A model generated the notes under the pieces. That model had not been told where the DNA came from, did no database searches, and worked only from the letters and a program-made list of their open reading frames with translations. A program made the position numbers and the translations under genes. Below, piece after piece: positions 24,915 through 33,384 of a DNA stretch of 64,000 bases. The stretch spans positions 186,001 to 250,000 of the forward strand of contig JACQZP010000019.1 in the NCBI GenBank assembly GCA_016213825.1. The letters are read 5' to 3'. The stretch is from Acetobacterium woodii. GTDB taxonomy: Bacteria; Bacillota; Clostridia; Eubacteriales; Eubacteriaceae. The stretch's first letter is position 1, and every line of letters starts with the position of its first letter.

Positions 24915-25556
24915 ATGAAGAAAAATAAGAAAGGCAGTGATGTTTTTAAAAAGACGCGCCTCCCTAATCTTATGGACACATTAATTGTACTGTTTGGTGA
25001 AATTAAAGGACGGTTTTATTACAATAGAGCGGTCACTATTTTAGAGCAGGAACTGCAAAGCATCGATGACAGGGGAAATAAGACGATAGGCAAACATTTA
25101 AGAACGTCTATATTACCCGGTTATGCCTGTTATCAAGCCCTTATTGAATGCGGACTTGCCTGGGAAGTGGCTTTCGCCATTGTTGAAAAAGAAATTGCCG
25201 ATTCAGCTTTGCCGATGCGGAAAGTATCGGAAATAGTCAATGAGCTGCCGTTTGCTTATGTCTTATTTAAACTAGTCATCAAACCAATGTTGAAACACAG
25301 TTATCCAAAAGAAGGGTGGACCATTAACTGGAAAGAGTTTAGCCGGGATCGGGTATATTTTCATATCACCTTCTGCTTGTATTGTGAAGAACTTTCAAAA
25401 AGAGATGCGTTGGCACTTTGTCGGGCGTTCTGTAACTCAGACCATGTTGCCTATGATCCTTTAGCCCCACGGGTTATTTTTCAACGGAAGTGGACCCTGG
25501 CGGCCGGGAATGAGTTGTGTGATTTCTGTTTTAAAAATGGAAAACGCTTGCGTTAA
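24915..25556 (+). CDS. L-2-amino-thiazoline-4-carboxylate hydrolase-like protein
   Basis: Protein of 213 aa. The C-terminal half matches the ATC hydrolase family pattern: YFHITFCLYCEELSKRD, then AFCNSDHVAYDPLAPRVIFQRKWTLAAGNELCDFCF, with paired Cys and the conserved His/Asp. The founding member opens the thiazoline ring on the route to L-cysteine, which fits the sulfur-amino-acid theme of this window, but many Firmicute relatives have no tested activity. ATG 24915 follows GCGGAGAAAA. A bidirectional terminator follows. Confidence 0.75.
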   Translation: MKKNKKGSDVFKKTRLPNLMDTLIVLFGEIKGRFYYNRAVTILEQELQSIDDRGNKTIGKHLRTSILPGYACYQALIECGLAWEVAFAIVEKEIADSALPMRKVSEIVNELPFAYVLFKLVIKPMLKHSYPKEGWTINWKEFSRDRVYFHITFCLYCEELSKRDALALCRAFCNSDHVAYDPLAPRVIFQRKWTLAAGNELCDFCFKNGKRLR

Positions 25557-25593
25557 ACTGTAGTAGATCAGTTTGATTTAATGGTATATAAAT

Positions 25594-25629
25594 AAAAAAG
25601 GCTCAGGAATTAAAATCCTGAGTCTTTTT
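25594..25629. terminator. Bidirectional terminator between ATC hydrolase-like gene and larC
   Basis: GGCTCAGGA (25600-25608) pairs with TCCTGAGTC (25616-25624) with A-run before and T-run after. Confidence 0.85.
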
Positions 25630-25651
25630 GCATAATGAAATGGTTCCAAAA

Positions 25652-26803
25652 TTATTTTAATTTCTCAACCATTTCCAGTACTTCCCAAAGCGATTTCCCC
25701 GATTCCTGAGCGATTTTTTTGACATCTTCATATTCTGGGGTAGCGCGTTTAATATCACCATGCTGGGATATTTTAATGGTCACTTCACCGAGGGGCGTAT
25801 CGATTTTCTTGAAATGCCGGTGCATGCAGGTGCGTTCCACCGGATATTTGCGAATCCCGATGGTGGAGGTTTCTTTTAAAATAAGTTCCTCAATCAGCGG
25901 CAGTTTGGCTTCACTGGATAAGACCGTCAGATGAATGCCGGGACGGTTCTTCTTCATGTAAACCGGGGTATAAAAGGCATCCAGGGCACCGTTTTGCAGT
26001 AATATTTCCAACACATAACCAGCCATTTCCCCAGTCATATCATCCACATTGGTTTCCACAACCATAATGGTGTTGGATTCAGATTTGCGTCCCTGAATAA
26101 TCCGCAGAGCATTTAAAACCCCGAAGTCTTTACCGCCAAAGCCATAACCGGTTTTTTCAGGGATAAAACTAGGCGTATTGGGGGAGTAGGTGGCCAGTTC
26201 AGCGAGAATTGCCACCCCGGTGGGGGTGGCCGATTCGCCGTCGATGGCTTTGGAATACATTTCAAAATTAGACTCACAAAGAATTTCAGCCGTGGCCGGA
26301 GCTGGCACTGGCAGGAGTCCATGGGCACAGCGAACCCAGCCGCTGCCGACATTTATTTTGGAACCATAGACCAGCTCTGGTTTCAGTGCGTGGTAACAGA
26401 TGGCGGCACCGACGATATCAACGATAGAATCCAGCGCGCCAACCTCATGGAAATGAACCCGTTCCACTGGAACATTATGAACCTTGCCTTCAGCCACGGC
26501 CACCCGCATAAAAATGGCCAGGGCTGTTGTTTTAACCTCATCGGAAAGGGTTGATTTTTCGATGATTTCCTTGATATCATTAAAGTGTCGGTGGTGATGG
26601 CGGTCAGCTTCCAGAACGACATGACAGCGGGTCCCGGAAATCCCTTTTTTCATGGTGGACTCGGCTTCGATGCGAAAGCCAGTGAGATTCAACTTTTGGA
26701 GTTCAGCGCTGAGATACGCCGGGTCAATCCCTAAATCAATAAAGGCCCCTAAAACCATATCGCCGCTAATACCGGAAAAACAATCGAAAAATAAAACCTT
26801 CAT
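25652..26803 (-). CDS. larC: Nickel insertion protein for the pincer cofactor (LarC)
   Basis: CTP-dependent nickel insertase of 383 aa. The N-terminus FFDCFSGISGDMVLGAF, the HHHRHF histidine run (about residues 70-75), ERVHFHEVGALDSIVDI and GESATPTGVA are LarC signatures. In Lactiplantibacillus larC is split into two frames joined by programmed frameshifting; here it is one uninterrupted frame. ATG 26803 follows GAAGGAGATT. Last gene of the block downstream of larB. Confidence 0.94.
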   Translation of the reverse strand: MKVLFFDCFSGISGDMVLGAFIDLGIDPAYLSAELQKLNLTGFRIEAESTMKKGISGTRCHVVLEADRHHHRHFNDIKEIIEKSTLSDEVKTTALAIFMRVAVAEGKVHNVPVERVHFHEVGALDSIVDIVGAAICYHALKPELVYGSKINVGSGWVRCAHGLLPVPAPATAEILCESNFEMYSKAIDGESATPTGVAILAELATYSPNTPSFIPEKTGYGFGGKDFGVLNALRIIQGRKSESNTIMVVETNVDDMTGEMAGYVLEILLQNGALDAFYTPVYMKKNRPGIHLTVLSSEAKLPLIEELILKETSTIGIRKYPVERTCMHRHFKKIDTPLGEVTIKISQHGDIKRATPEYEDVKKIAQESGKSLWEVLEMVEKLK

Positions 26804-26868
26804 GGGATAATCTCCTTCTTTGGGCCACGCCCTGATGAAATGCTATTATGTAATATTTTTTAAAAAAT

Positions 26869-27618
26869 CTACAATTTATTAATCTTTGAAGCCATACAGG
26901 CAGCGCCAAAACCGTTGTCGATATTGACAACACCAATCCCACTGGCGCAAGAGGTCAGCATCCCCAGCAACGCTGAAATGCCGCCAAAACTGGCGCCGTA
27001 GCCGATACTGGTGGGAACGGCGACGATCGGTTTATCGGTCAGCCCGCCAACAACCGAAGCCAGCGCCCCTTCCATGCCGGCCACCACAATAATGACCTTG
27101 GCGTGATTGATAATCGGCACGTTGCCAAGCAGTCGATGAATACCGGCCACGCCGACGTCATAGAGCCGCTTAACCTGATTACCCATAACCATGGCAGTGA
27201 TGGCAGCCTCTTCAGCTACCGGAATGTCCGAGGTACCGGCAGTGACAACGAGAATGTAGTCTTCGGTGGTTTTATATTCTTCCCGTTTGACGACGACGGA
27301 ACGGGCTTCTTCATAATAAATGGCATCAGGTGTAATGGATTTAATGGTGTCGAAGACATCGCGTTCAGCCCGGGAAGCGAGGATGTTTCCGGTGGAGCGC
27401 TCCAGCATATTTTCGACAATTCCCTTGATCTGGTTTAATGATTTTCCTGGACTGTAAATCACTTCCGGATAACCGTTTCGCAGTTCCCGGTGATGGTCCA
27501 CCTTGGCATAAGTGAGATCTTCGTAGGGCAAGGTTTTGAGCAGCTCCAGCGCCGTATTGACCTCACATTCCTGGTTCTTGACGTCTTCTAATAGTTTTGT
27601 TAATTGATCTACATTCAT
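26869..27618 (-). CDS. larB: Nicotinate adenine dinucleotide carboxylase/hydrolase (LarB)
   Basis: PurE-like enzyme of 249 aa that makes pyridinium-3,5-biscarboxylate mononucleotide, the first step of nickel-pincer cofactor synthesis. The C-terminal PurE-like core is clear: VVTAGTSDIPVAEEAA, DVGVAGIHRLLG, VVAGMEGALASVVGGL, VPTSIGYGASFGG. ATG 27618 has GGAG six bases upstream; the ATG at 27630 contains that ribosome site and is rejected. It lies 48 bases after the AMP-ligase gene and 65 before larC, same strand. Confidence 0.94.
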   Translation of the reverse strand: MNVDQLTKLLEDVKNQECEVNTALELLKTLPYEDLTYAKVDHHRELRNGYPEVIYSPGKSLNQIKGIVENMLERSTGNILASRAERDVFDTIKSITPDAIYYEEARSVVVKREEYKTTEDYILVVTAGTSDIPVAEEAAITAMVMGNQVKRLYDVGVAGIHRLLGNVPIINHAKVIIVVAGMEGALASVVGGLTDKPIVAVPTSIGYGASFGGISALLGMLTSCASGIGVVNIDNGFGAACMASKINKL

Positions 27619-27666
27619 AATTGTCTCCATTACTGCTGATAAGTCAGCTGAATATTATACGTTTTA

Positions 27667-29526
27667 TTAAAGTGTTTGGATGTAATTGGTCATTTCCTTT
27701 AAGGTCAGGCGGCTGCGGATCTGATCGGTTTGGATGGTGACGACATAAGCTTTTTCCAATTGGTGGAGCAGATCGATGAGGCCCAGGGAGTCTCCACCCA
27801 AATCAAAGACAAAATGGCTGTCCAGGGCGATCATCGCCGGAGAAATCTTCAGAATTTTTGACCAGTACGCGGCCATTTCCTGATAAGGTCCATCCAGCGA
27901 TGACTCGGAGGTGCTGCCCAGGTGAATCGCATGATCATAATTGTTGTAGTCGCCATTTTCCCAACCAATCGCCAGCGCCAGCCGATTGGTTTTTCCGGAG
28001 GTGGTTTTGGGTATTTCATCAATCATCACGCCCCATTGAATCGGGAGCTGCCAGGTTGCTGAAATGGCCTGCCCGGCCAGAGTCAAAGTTTCGGGATCTT
28101 TTGAATCGCTGAAAAGGATCAGACAATTTTCCTGAGTCAGGCCGTCTCTGCCTTGAACCAAAATAACATTGACGTTTTCTGAAAAAGCTTTTCGGCCGGT
28201 TTTTTCCAGATCGGAAACCAGATAATTCTCACCATTGACAATGATAATATCTTTATACCGGCCAAAGATATTGAGCCAGCCGTTGCGGAAGAAACCGAGA
28301 TCGCCGGTATTGAACCAGCCGTTTTCATCAAGTCCGGTGGCGGCATTGTTGTCTTTAGCATAATAACCCTTCATCACATTGGTTCCGCGGATATGAATCA
28401 GTCCCAAATATTCAGGGTCAAGGACGTTTCCGTCCAGATCTTTAATGACAACTTCGTTGCATTCATCCAAAACCCCCACTGACATCCGGCTGATGGTATC
28501 CTCGTCGGGGTCGCAGAAGAACAACTTTTCGCCGATGGCAATACCGCTGCCTAAAAAATGATCAACCTGGAAGGATGATCCATAGGGGGTATATGCCACG
28601 CCCATGGTTGTTTCGCTGAGGCCATAGGCCGGTTTTAAGGTGTTTGGAATCCAGCCCATCGGGGCCGCCTGCGACTCAAAAGCGGTTAGCGACAGGGGAT
28701 TGACGTCTTCGCCGCCGCAAAAACAGATATAAACGGTGGATAAATCCACGGCCCGGTTCTGTTTAATACCAACCTTCAGGAGGTGTTCAATGCCAAAGAG
28801 CGCTGCCCCGGTAACGGTGGCTGAAAACTGCGACAGCTTTTCCAGCCAGCGGTTGGGGTTCTGGATAAATTGCAGCGGACTCATTAAATACTGGGGAAAG
28901 TTATTAACGATGGGAACCAGATGATAGCCTACAAAACCAAAGCAGTGGGAGAGGGGCAGCCAGCTTAAATAGCGTTCCTGGATGTTTTCCCGGACAATGA
29001 TACTGCTGGCAATACCGCCTTCCCAGAGGTTTTTGGTGGTCAGTACGGCGCCCTTGGGGTCTGAGGAGGTGCCCGAGGTAAACTGAATCATTCCGGGATC
29101 GGTATCTTTTACTGTTACAATGGTTCCGACTGGGGACGACAGCAGTGCCCGGTACATCAGCAGGTTATTTTCAAAAAGCGTGGTAATGCCTTCCAGATCG
29201 CTGACAATGACGGGTTGATCCAGGGTGTCTAGGACGCTTTGCAGGTAAGCTCGGGATTTTTCATCCTGGGCAATGGGGAGGATAGATGGCACCATCCCGC
29301 CTAAAATTCCGGCCCAGAAACAGGTGATCTGGGCTTGAATGCTTTTGAGTTGTAAAACGAGCAAGGCTCCCTTTTTAAGTCCTTTTGACTGGAAACCGCC
29401 GAGGACTTTGGTGGCATTTTCGAAAAGTGCGGCGTAGGTCTGGGTCATTTCCTGACCGTCCGCTTCCAGATAAGTGATGGTGACATCACTGCTTCTTAAC
29501 TTCATAAATGAATCGTGTATATTCAT
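27667..29526 (-). CDS. Acyl-AMP ligase with C-terminal carrier domain
   Basis: ANL-family adenylating enzyme of 619 aa fused to a phosphopantetheine carrier domain. The P-loop motif QFTSGTSSDPKGAVLT (about residue 150), AYGLSETTMG (about 305), GWFNTGDLG and the catalytic-lysine segment PKTTSGKTNR (about 510) are intact. The carrier serine lies in DLGGDSLGLIDLL (about residue 582). It resembles fatty-acyl-AMP ligases more than peptide synthetase modules; there is no condensation or thioesterase domain. It would load an acid onto its own carrier for a neighbouring enzyme, perhaps the SDR. ATG 29526 follows GGAGACTCCC reversed as GAGGAGACT. The substrate is unknown. Confidence 0.85.
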   Translation of the reverse strand: MNIHDSFMKLRSSDVTITYLEADGQEMTQTYAALFENATKVLGGFQSKGLKKGALLVLQLKSIQAQITCFWAGILGGMVPSILPIAQDEKSRAYLQSVLDTLDQPVIVSDLEGITTLFENNLLMYRALLSSPVGTIVTVKDTDPGMIQFTSGTSSDPKGAVLTTKNLWEGGIASSIIVRENIQERYLSWLPLSHCFGFVGYHLVPIVNNFPQYLMSPLQFIQNPNRWLEKLSQFSATVTGAALFGIEHLLKVGIKQNRAVDLSTVYICFCGGEDVNPLSLTAFESQAAPMGWIPNTLKPAYGLSETTMGVAYTPYGSSFQVDHFLGSGIAIGEKLFFCDPDEDTISRMSVGVLDECNEVVIKDLDGNVLDPEYLGLIHIRGTNVMKGYYAKDNNAATGLDENGWFNTGDLGFFRNGWLNIFGRYKDIIIVNGENYLVSDLEKTGRKAFSENVNVILVQGRDGLTQENCLILFSDSKDPETLTLAGQAISATWQLPIQWGVMIDEIPKTTSGKTNRLALAIGWENGDYNNYDHAIHLGSTSESSLDGPYQEMAAYWSKILKISPAMIALDSHFVFDLGGDSLGLIDLLHQLEKAYVVTIQTDQIRSRLTLKEMTNYIQTL

Positions 29527-29570
29527 GGGAGTCTCCTCAAAAACTTTGTCAGTTTGGTTTAAATCATGAT

Positions 29571-30314
29571 TTATATCATCGTGTAGCCGCCATCAATGGC
29601 GATGGTCTGGCCGATGATGTAATCACTGCCTGATGAGCAGAGGAAAGAAATAATTCCAAAAAGGTCTTCTTCGGTACCCAGTCGGCCCGCCGGGGTATTT
29701 TTGGTGTGCTCGGTAAGGGCATATTTGGGGAAATTTGATTTAGCCATGTCGGTTTCAATAACTCCCGGGGCAATGGCATTGACCTGAATGTTAAGCCGGG
29801 CAGCTTCCCGGGCCAGAGCCTTGGTAAAGGCAATGACACCGCCTTTAGCAGCCGAATAATGGGTAAACCCAAGGCCGCCGACACGACCGGCGATAGAGGC
29901 CACATTAATAATTTTACCGCGTTTTTGTTTTTCTAATACCTTGTAAACCGCATGGGTAGCGATAAAGGTACCGGTTAAATCGATATCGATCACTGCTTTC
30001 CAGTCTTCCAGAGTCATCGCGCTGAAAGTTTTAACCGGGAAGATCCCGGCGTTGTTAATTAGTACGTCGATCTTGCCATAGGTTTCCATCACGATCTCGA
30101 CCATTTTAATGGCATCTGCTTCGGAAGAAATATCACATTGTACGGCAATGCATTTGGTGGGCAGTTTTTCGGCAGCGGCTTTAGCGGTTTCGATGTTCCG
30201 GCCGATGATGACAATGTTGGCGCCTTCATTGCTGAGATATTCGGCAAATGAATAACCAATCCCCCGGGATGAACCGGTGATGATGATAACCTTATCCTGA
30301 TGTATACCTGCCAT
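29571..30314 (-). CDS. Short-chain dehydrogenase/reductase (FabG-like)
   Basis: NAD(P)-dependent oxidoreductase of 247 aa. The cofactor loop TGSSRGIGYS, NNAG (about residue 88), and the catalytic Ser, Tyr and Lys (YSAAKGG) are all present; GGYTMI ends the protein as in FabG-type enzymes. ATG 30314 begins MAGIHQDK, four bases after the lipoyl protein stop; a longer frame into that gene is rejected. In this cluster it could reduce or oxidise a carrier-bound beta-keto or hydroxy acid. Confidence 0.9.
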   Translation of the reverse strand: MAGIHQDKVIIITGSSRGIGYSFAEYLSNEGANIVIIGRNIETAKAAAEKLPTKCIAVQCDISSEADAIKMVEIVMETYGKIDVLINNAGIFPVKTFSAMTLEDWKAVIDIDLTGTFIATHAVYKVLEKQKRGKIINVASIAGRVGGLGFTHYSAAKGGVIAFTKALAREAARLNIQVNAIAPGVIETDMAKSNFPKYALTEHTKNTPAGRLGTEEDLFGIISFLCSSGSDYIIGQTIAIDGGYTMI

Positions 30315-30318
30315 GGTC

Positions 30319-30555
30319 TTAACCCTCAATTTCGCCGATAATCTGGCCAACTAGAACGCGATCATCTTCTTGCGCCAGAAACGCAGAAATGACGCCATCA
30401 GCGGGGGCTTCAATATAGATGGAAATTTTATCGGTGGCGGCTTCAGCAATGTTGTCACCTTTTTTAACAGTATCGCCAACGGCGACCAGCCATTGTCGTA
30501 AATTAATTTCTTCAGCGCCTTCGGCAAATTCTGGGATAGCAATTTCGTATTTCAT
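30319..30555 (-). CDS. Stand-alone lipoyl/biotinyl domain protein
   Basis: Protein of 78 aa that is nothing but a lipoyl domain: EFAEGAEEINLRQWLVAVGD, then ATDKISIYIEAPADG with the modifiable Lys in TDKI, then VGQIIGEIEG. No E2 catalytic core is attached and no 2-oxoacid dehydrogenase genes are nearby. lipB lies 12 bases upstream, implying that this protein is its intended substrate. It would be a mobile swinging arm or sulfur/acyl carrier used in trans. ATG 30555 follows AAAGGAGAA. Confidence 0.88.
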   Translation of the reverse strand: MKYEIAIPEFAEGAEEINLRQWLVAVGDTVKKGDNIAEAATDKISIYIEAPADGVISAFLAQEDDRVLVGQIIGEIEG

Positions 30556-30567
30556 TTTATTTCTCCT

Positions 30568-31263
30568 TTAAATTTTATTCATTTCATCGATGTTATTTTT
30601 TGTAGTTTGAGTTCCAAACATGGCATCAAACGCCAGAATGAACTGATCCCGCAGTTCGGACAGGGTGACGGGGGGGCATCCACAGGTAGCCATGGAGGTT
30701 ACGCCCTTATCTTCAATACCGCAGGGGATGATGGTGCTAAAATGCTGGAGGTTGGGATTAACATTAATGGACATGCCATGAAGGGTAACGCCGTGAGACA
30801 CCGCAATCCCCAGGGCCGAGATTTTTTTATCCTCGCCAGTATTGGGGTCGACAATCCAGACGCCGCTCCGTCCTTTGATCCGCTTACCTTTTAAATGGTA
30901 GTGCGCCAAAAGATTGATGACGATCTGTTCCAGACAGCGCACGTACTGGTGGGCACCTTTGACATACTGGTCAAAATGCAGAATCGGTGAAACAATCAAT
31001 TGGCCGTTACCATGATAGGAAATATCACCACCTCGGCTGACCGATGTCAGCGTAATCCCCATAGCTGCCAGTTCTTCAGCTGAATGGAGCAGGTTTTTTT
31101 CCTGGGTTCCCCGCCCCAGGGTAATAACCGGATAGTTTTCCTGAAACAGCAGGGTGTCGGTTCCGGTGCCATCCACACATTTCTGGTGGATCTTTTCCTG
31201 AATAATAAAGGCGTCTTCATAGGTAATAAGTCCCAGGTCGATCCAATTGAGGTCTTTTTTCAT
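30568..31263 (-). CDS. lipB: Octanoyltransferase LipB
   Basis: Moves octanoate from ACP to a lipoyl-domain lysine; 231 aa. The hallmark RGGDISYHGNGQL (about residues 77-89), the Lys-containing KISALGIAV and the catalytic Cys in IIPCGIEDKGVTS are present. Start ATG 31263 lies two bases after the regulator stop. No lipA is in the window, so octanoyl to lipoyl conversion must be encoded elsewhere. Confidence 0.93.
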   Translation of the reverse strand: MKKDLNWIDLGLITYEDAFIIQEKIHQKCVDGTGTDTLLFQENYPVITLGRGTQEKNLLHSAEELAAMGITLTSVSRGGDISYHGNGQLIVSPILHFDQYVKGAHQYVRCLEQIVINLLAHYHLKGKRIKGRSGVWIVDPNTGEDKKISALGIAVSHGVTLHGMSINVNPNLQHFSTIIPCGIEDKGVTSMATCGCPPVTLSELRDQFILAFDAMFGTQTTKNNIDEMNKI

Positions 31264-31265
31264 GA

Positions 31266-33278
31266 CTAATCCTCCAGATGATACTGTTTCATTTTGCGGT
31301 AGAGAGTGCTTCGGGAGATACCCAGAAATTCGGCCGCTTTTTTACGTTCGGGAAAAAGCGAAAGCGCTTTTCTTATGGTTGTAAATTCCAGGTCTTTCAA
31401 ATCCACATTGGGTTTTTCAACAGTGGAAACAGCTGAAATTTTCTGCTGGGGCAGTAGTTCTTCAATGGGGGTGAGTTCTTCATTTAAATTCGGTAGATAA
31501 CTTGAGATGAAGTAGTCATCGATCCGATTGGTTTCAGTAAAATTTACAGCCTGCTCAATAGCATTTTTAAACTGCCGGACATTCCCCGGCCACTCATATT
31601 CTTGCATAGTGGCAATGGTGGAAGGATGTAGTGGTTCAATGAATTTGCCGCAAGACTGGGTAATCTCCTTAAGAAAAAAATCAGCCAGAATCGGAATATC
31701 TTTTTTTCGTTTCCGCAACGGGGGGATGTTGATCTGTAAAACATTCAGGCGATAATAAAGATCTTGTCGAAACCTCCCCTTTTTAACTTCTTCGGCAAGA
31801 TTTTTATTCGTGGCGGCAATGATTCTGACATCGATCGGGATATCCTTGTCGCCGCCAATCCGCTGGATATAGCGCTCCTGTAAGACGCGTAGCAGAATGG
31901 TCTGGGTATTCAAGGGCATTTCTCCGATTTCATCAAGAAAAATGGTGCCGTCTTTGGCCAATTCAAATTTTCCGATTTTTCCATGTTTACTGGCTCCGGT
32001 AAAGGAACCTTCTTCATAGCCAAAAAGCACACTCTCAATGAGACTTTCGGGAATCCCAGCACAGTTGATGGCGATAAATGGTTTATCCGATTGATTGGCG
32101 TTGTGGATGGCCTGGGCAAACATTTCCTTACCGGTTCCGCTTTCACCCTCCAACAGCACGGTAGCACTGCCTTTGGCGGCAATCTGAGAAAGATGGACAG
32201 AGCGTAGCAGATCAGAGCTTTCACCGATGATATCATCAAAGGTAAAACGAGTGCCTTTGCGCTTGGCCTTTTCAATAACATTAATTTTTAGATCCAGATC
32301 TTTGAGTGTTGCGACAGCACCGGCCACGGTACCATTTTCATGAAGAATCAGCTTGCTGTTAATCAGACAATTGATTTTTTTACTTTTAGTGATAATATGT
32401 TTATCTTTTTCTTCAAAGAAGGCAGGCGGAACATGGCCATTATGATCGAGAATGGTTTCTCCATCCATGATTTCCAGGATGTTTTTTCCATAGGACTCAA
32501 AGGTGGTGGTTTTTAAAATCTTCGCGCCCTGGGAATTAATACCGATAATTTTGCCTTGTACATCCACGGCCACCACGCCATCGGACATCGAGTCGATCAG
32601 GGTGCTGAGATAGTGGTTGGTTAAATCAATTTGGCGATTGGATGCGGCAACACAGAATTGTCGTGAGATCGCTTTGGTCGCAGCAACAACCATACCCAAG
32701 GTATGCGGGTAAGCCAGTTCTTTGGGTCCAGCCATATCCATTACCCCTAAAAGCTTGCCATTTTCATCAAGGATTGGGGCTGCCGAGCAGGTCAGATCAT
32801 GATAACATTCAAAATAATGCTCTGCCCCAATGACCTGAATGGGCTGCAACAGTTCAATTGCCAGTCCGGTAGCGTTGGTACCGGCCTTATGTTCGTTCCA
32901 GATGCTGCCACGAACCAGATTTTTAGTAAATGCTTCATTCAGAATCGATTGGTCACAGATCAATTCCAGAATCACTCCATTGGGATCGGTAAGGGTCGTT
33001 GAAAAGCCAGATTTGTTAACAAACTCCTGTAATTCAATCATAAACGGAATACTTACATCCAGCAGCAGTTTATTTTGTTCCAGTCGTTTGCTGAAATTTT
33101 CTTCACTGACGGAAGGCGCACGATTAACTGCCCACGGATTCAGCTTGGCTTGTTGACAACGCAACCAGGAATCAATGATTGGTTTGCGGAGCTGATTTCC
33201 AATGACGTTGGAAATGACAAAATCAGTCCATGTTTTTTTCATGACATCAAAGTCTGCAGATATCTTCAAAGCATTCAC
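31266..33278 (-). CDS. Sigma54-dependent activator of the AcoR type
   Basis: Enhancer-binding protein of 670 aa. A GAF-type sensor occupies about residues 60-200, a PAS domain about 220-330 and the AAA+ core about 345-575 with Walker A GESGTGKE and the sigma54 loop GSFTGA (usually GAFTGA). A Fis-type helix-turn-helix ends the protein (RKKAAEFLGISRSTLYRKM). GTG 33278 is used here, just after AAAGGAGC; TTG 33269 is an alternative with better spacing. It is the likely activator of the sigma54 promoter at 34754-34768, autoregulating its own operon; the GAF/PAS ligand is unknown. Confidence 0.92.
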   Translation of the reverse strand: MNALKISADFDVMKKTWTDFVISNVIGNQLRKPIIDSWLRCQQAKLNPWAVNRAPSVSEENFSKRLEQNKLLLDVSIPFMIELQEFVNKSGFSTTLTDPNGVILELICDQSILNEAFTKNLVRGSIWNEHKAGTNATGLAIELLQPIQVIGAEHYFECYHDLTCSAAPILDENGKLLGVMDMAGPKELAYPHTLGMVVAATKAISRQFCVAASNRQIDLTNHYLSTLIDSMSDGVVAVDVQGKIIGINSQGAKILKTTTFESYGKNILEIMDGETILDHNGHVPPAFFEEKDKHIITKSKKINCLINSKLILHENGTVAGAVATLKDLDLKINVIEKAKRKGTRFTFDDIIGESSDLLRSVHLSQIAAKGSATVLLEGESGTGKEMFAQAIHNANQSDKPFIAINCAGIPESLIESVLFGYEEGSFTGASKHGKIGKFELAKDGTIFLDEIGEMPLNTQTILLRVLQERYIQRIGGDKDIPIDVRIIAATNKNLAEEVKKGRFRQDLYYRLNVLQINIPPLRKRKKDIPILADFFLKEITQSCGKFIEPLHPSTIATMQEYEWPGNVRQFKNAIEQAVNFTETNRIDDYFISSYLPNLNEELTPIEELLPQQKISAVSTVEKPNVDLKDLEFTTIRKALSLFPERKKAAEFLGISRSTLYRKMKQYHLED

Positions 33279-33345
33279 GCTCCTTTAAAATATAATTGAT
33301 TTGACGAACTGGAAGGTGATTGCCTCAATCAGACAGACAAGAAAG

Positions 33346-33373
33346 GTGTATCAGGGGGCAGCCCCTGATACAC
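33346..33373 (-). terminator. Strong hairpin between DUF362 gene and the activator gene
   Basis: GTGTATCAGGGG (33346-33357) and CCCCTGATACAC (33362-33373) form a perfect 12-bp stem with a 4-base loop. On the minus strand it is followed only by a weak T-rich stretch (CTTTCTTG), so it may be a leaky terminator or an RNA-stability hairpin that keeps DUF362 mRNA more abundant than the downstream genes. Confidence 0.65.
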
Positions 33374-33384
33374 AAATGCATTAT

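Noticed and set aside
25652-26803. Programmed frameshift in larC as in Lactiplantibacillus
   Set aside because: The frame is continuous over 383 codons; no second frame is needed.
27667-29526. Non-ribosomal peptide synthetase module
   Set aside because: Only an adenylating domain and one carrier domain are present, with no condensation or thioesterase domain here or nearby.
33301-33384. CRISPR or repeat unit at the 28-base hairpin
   Set aside because: It occurs once, with no spacer-like periodicity.
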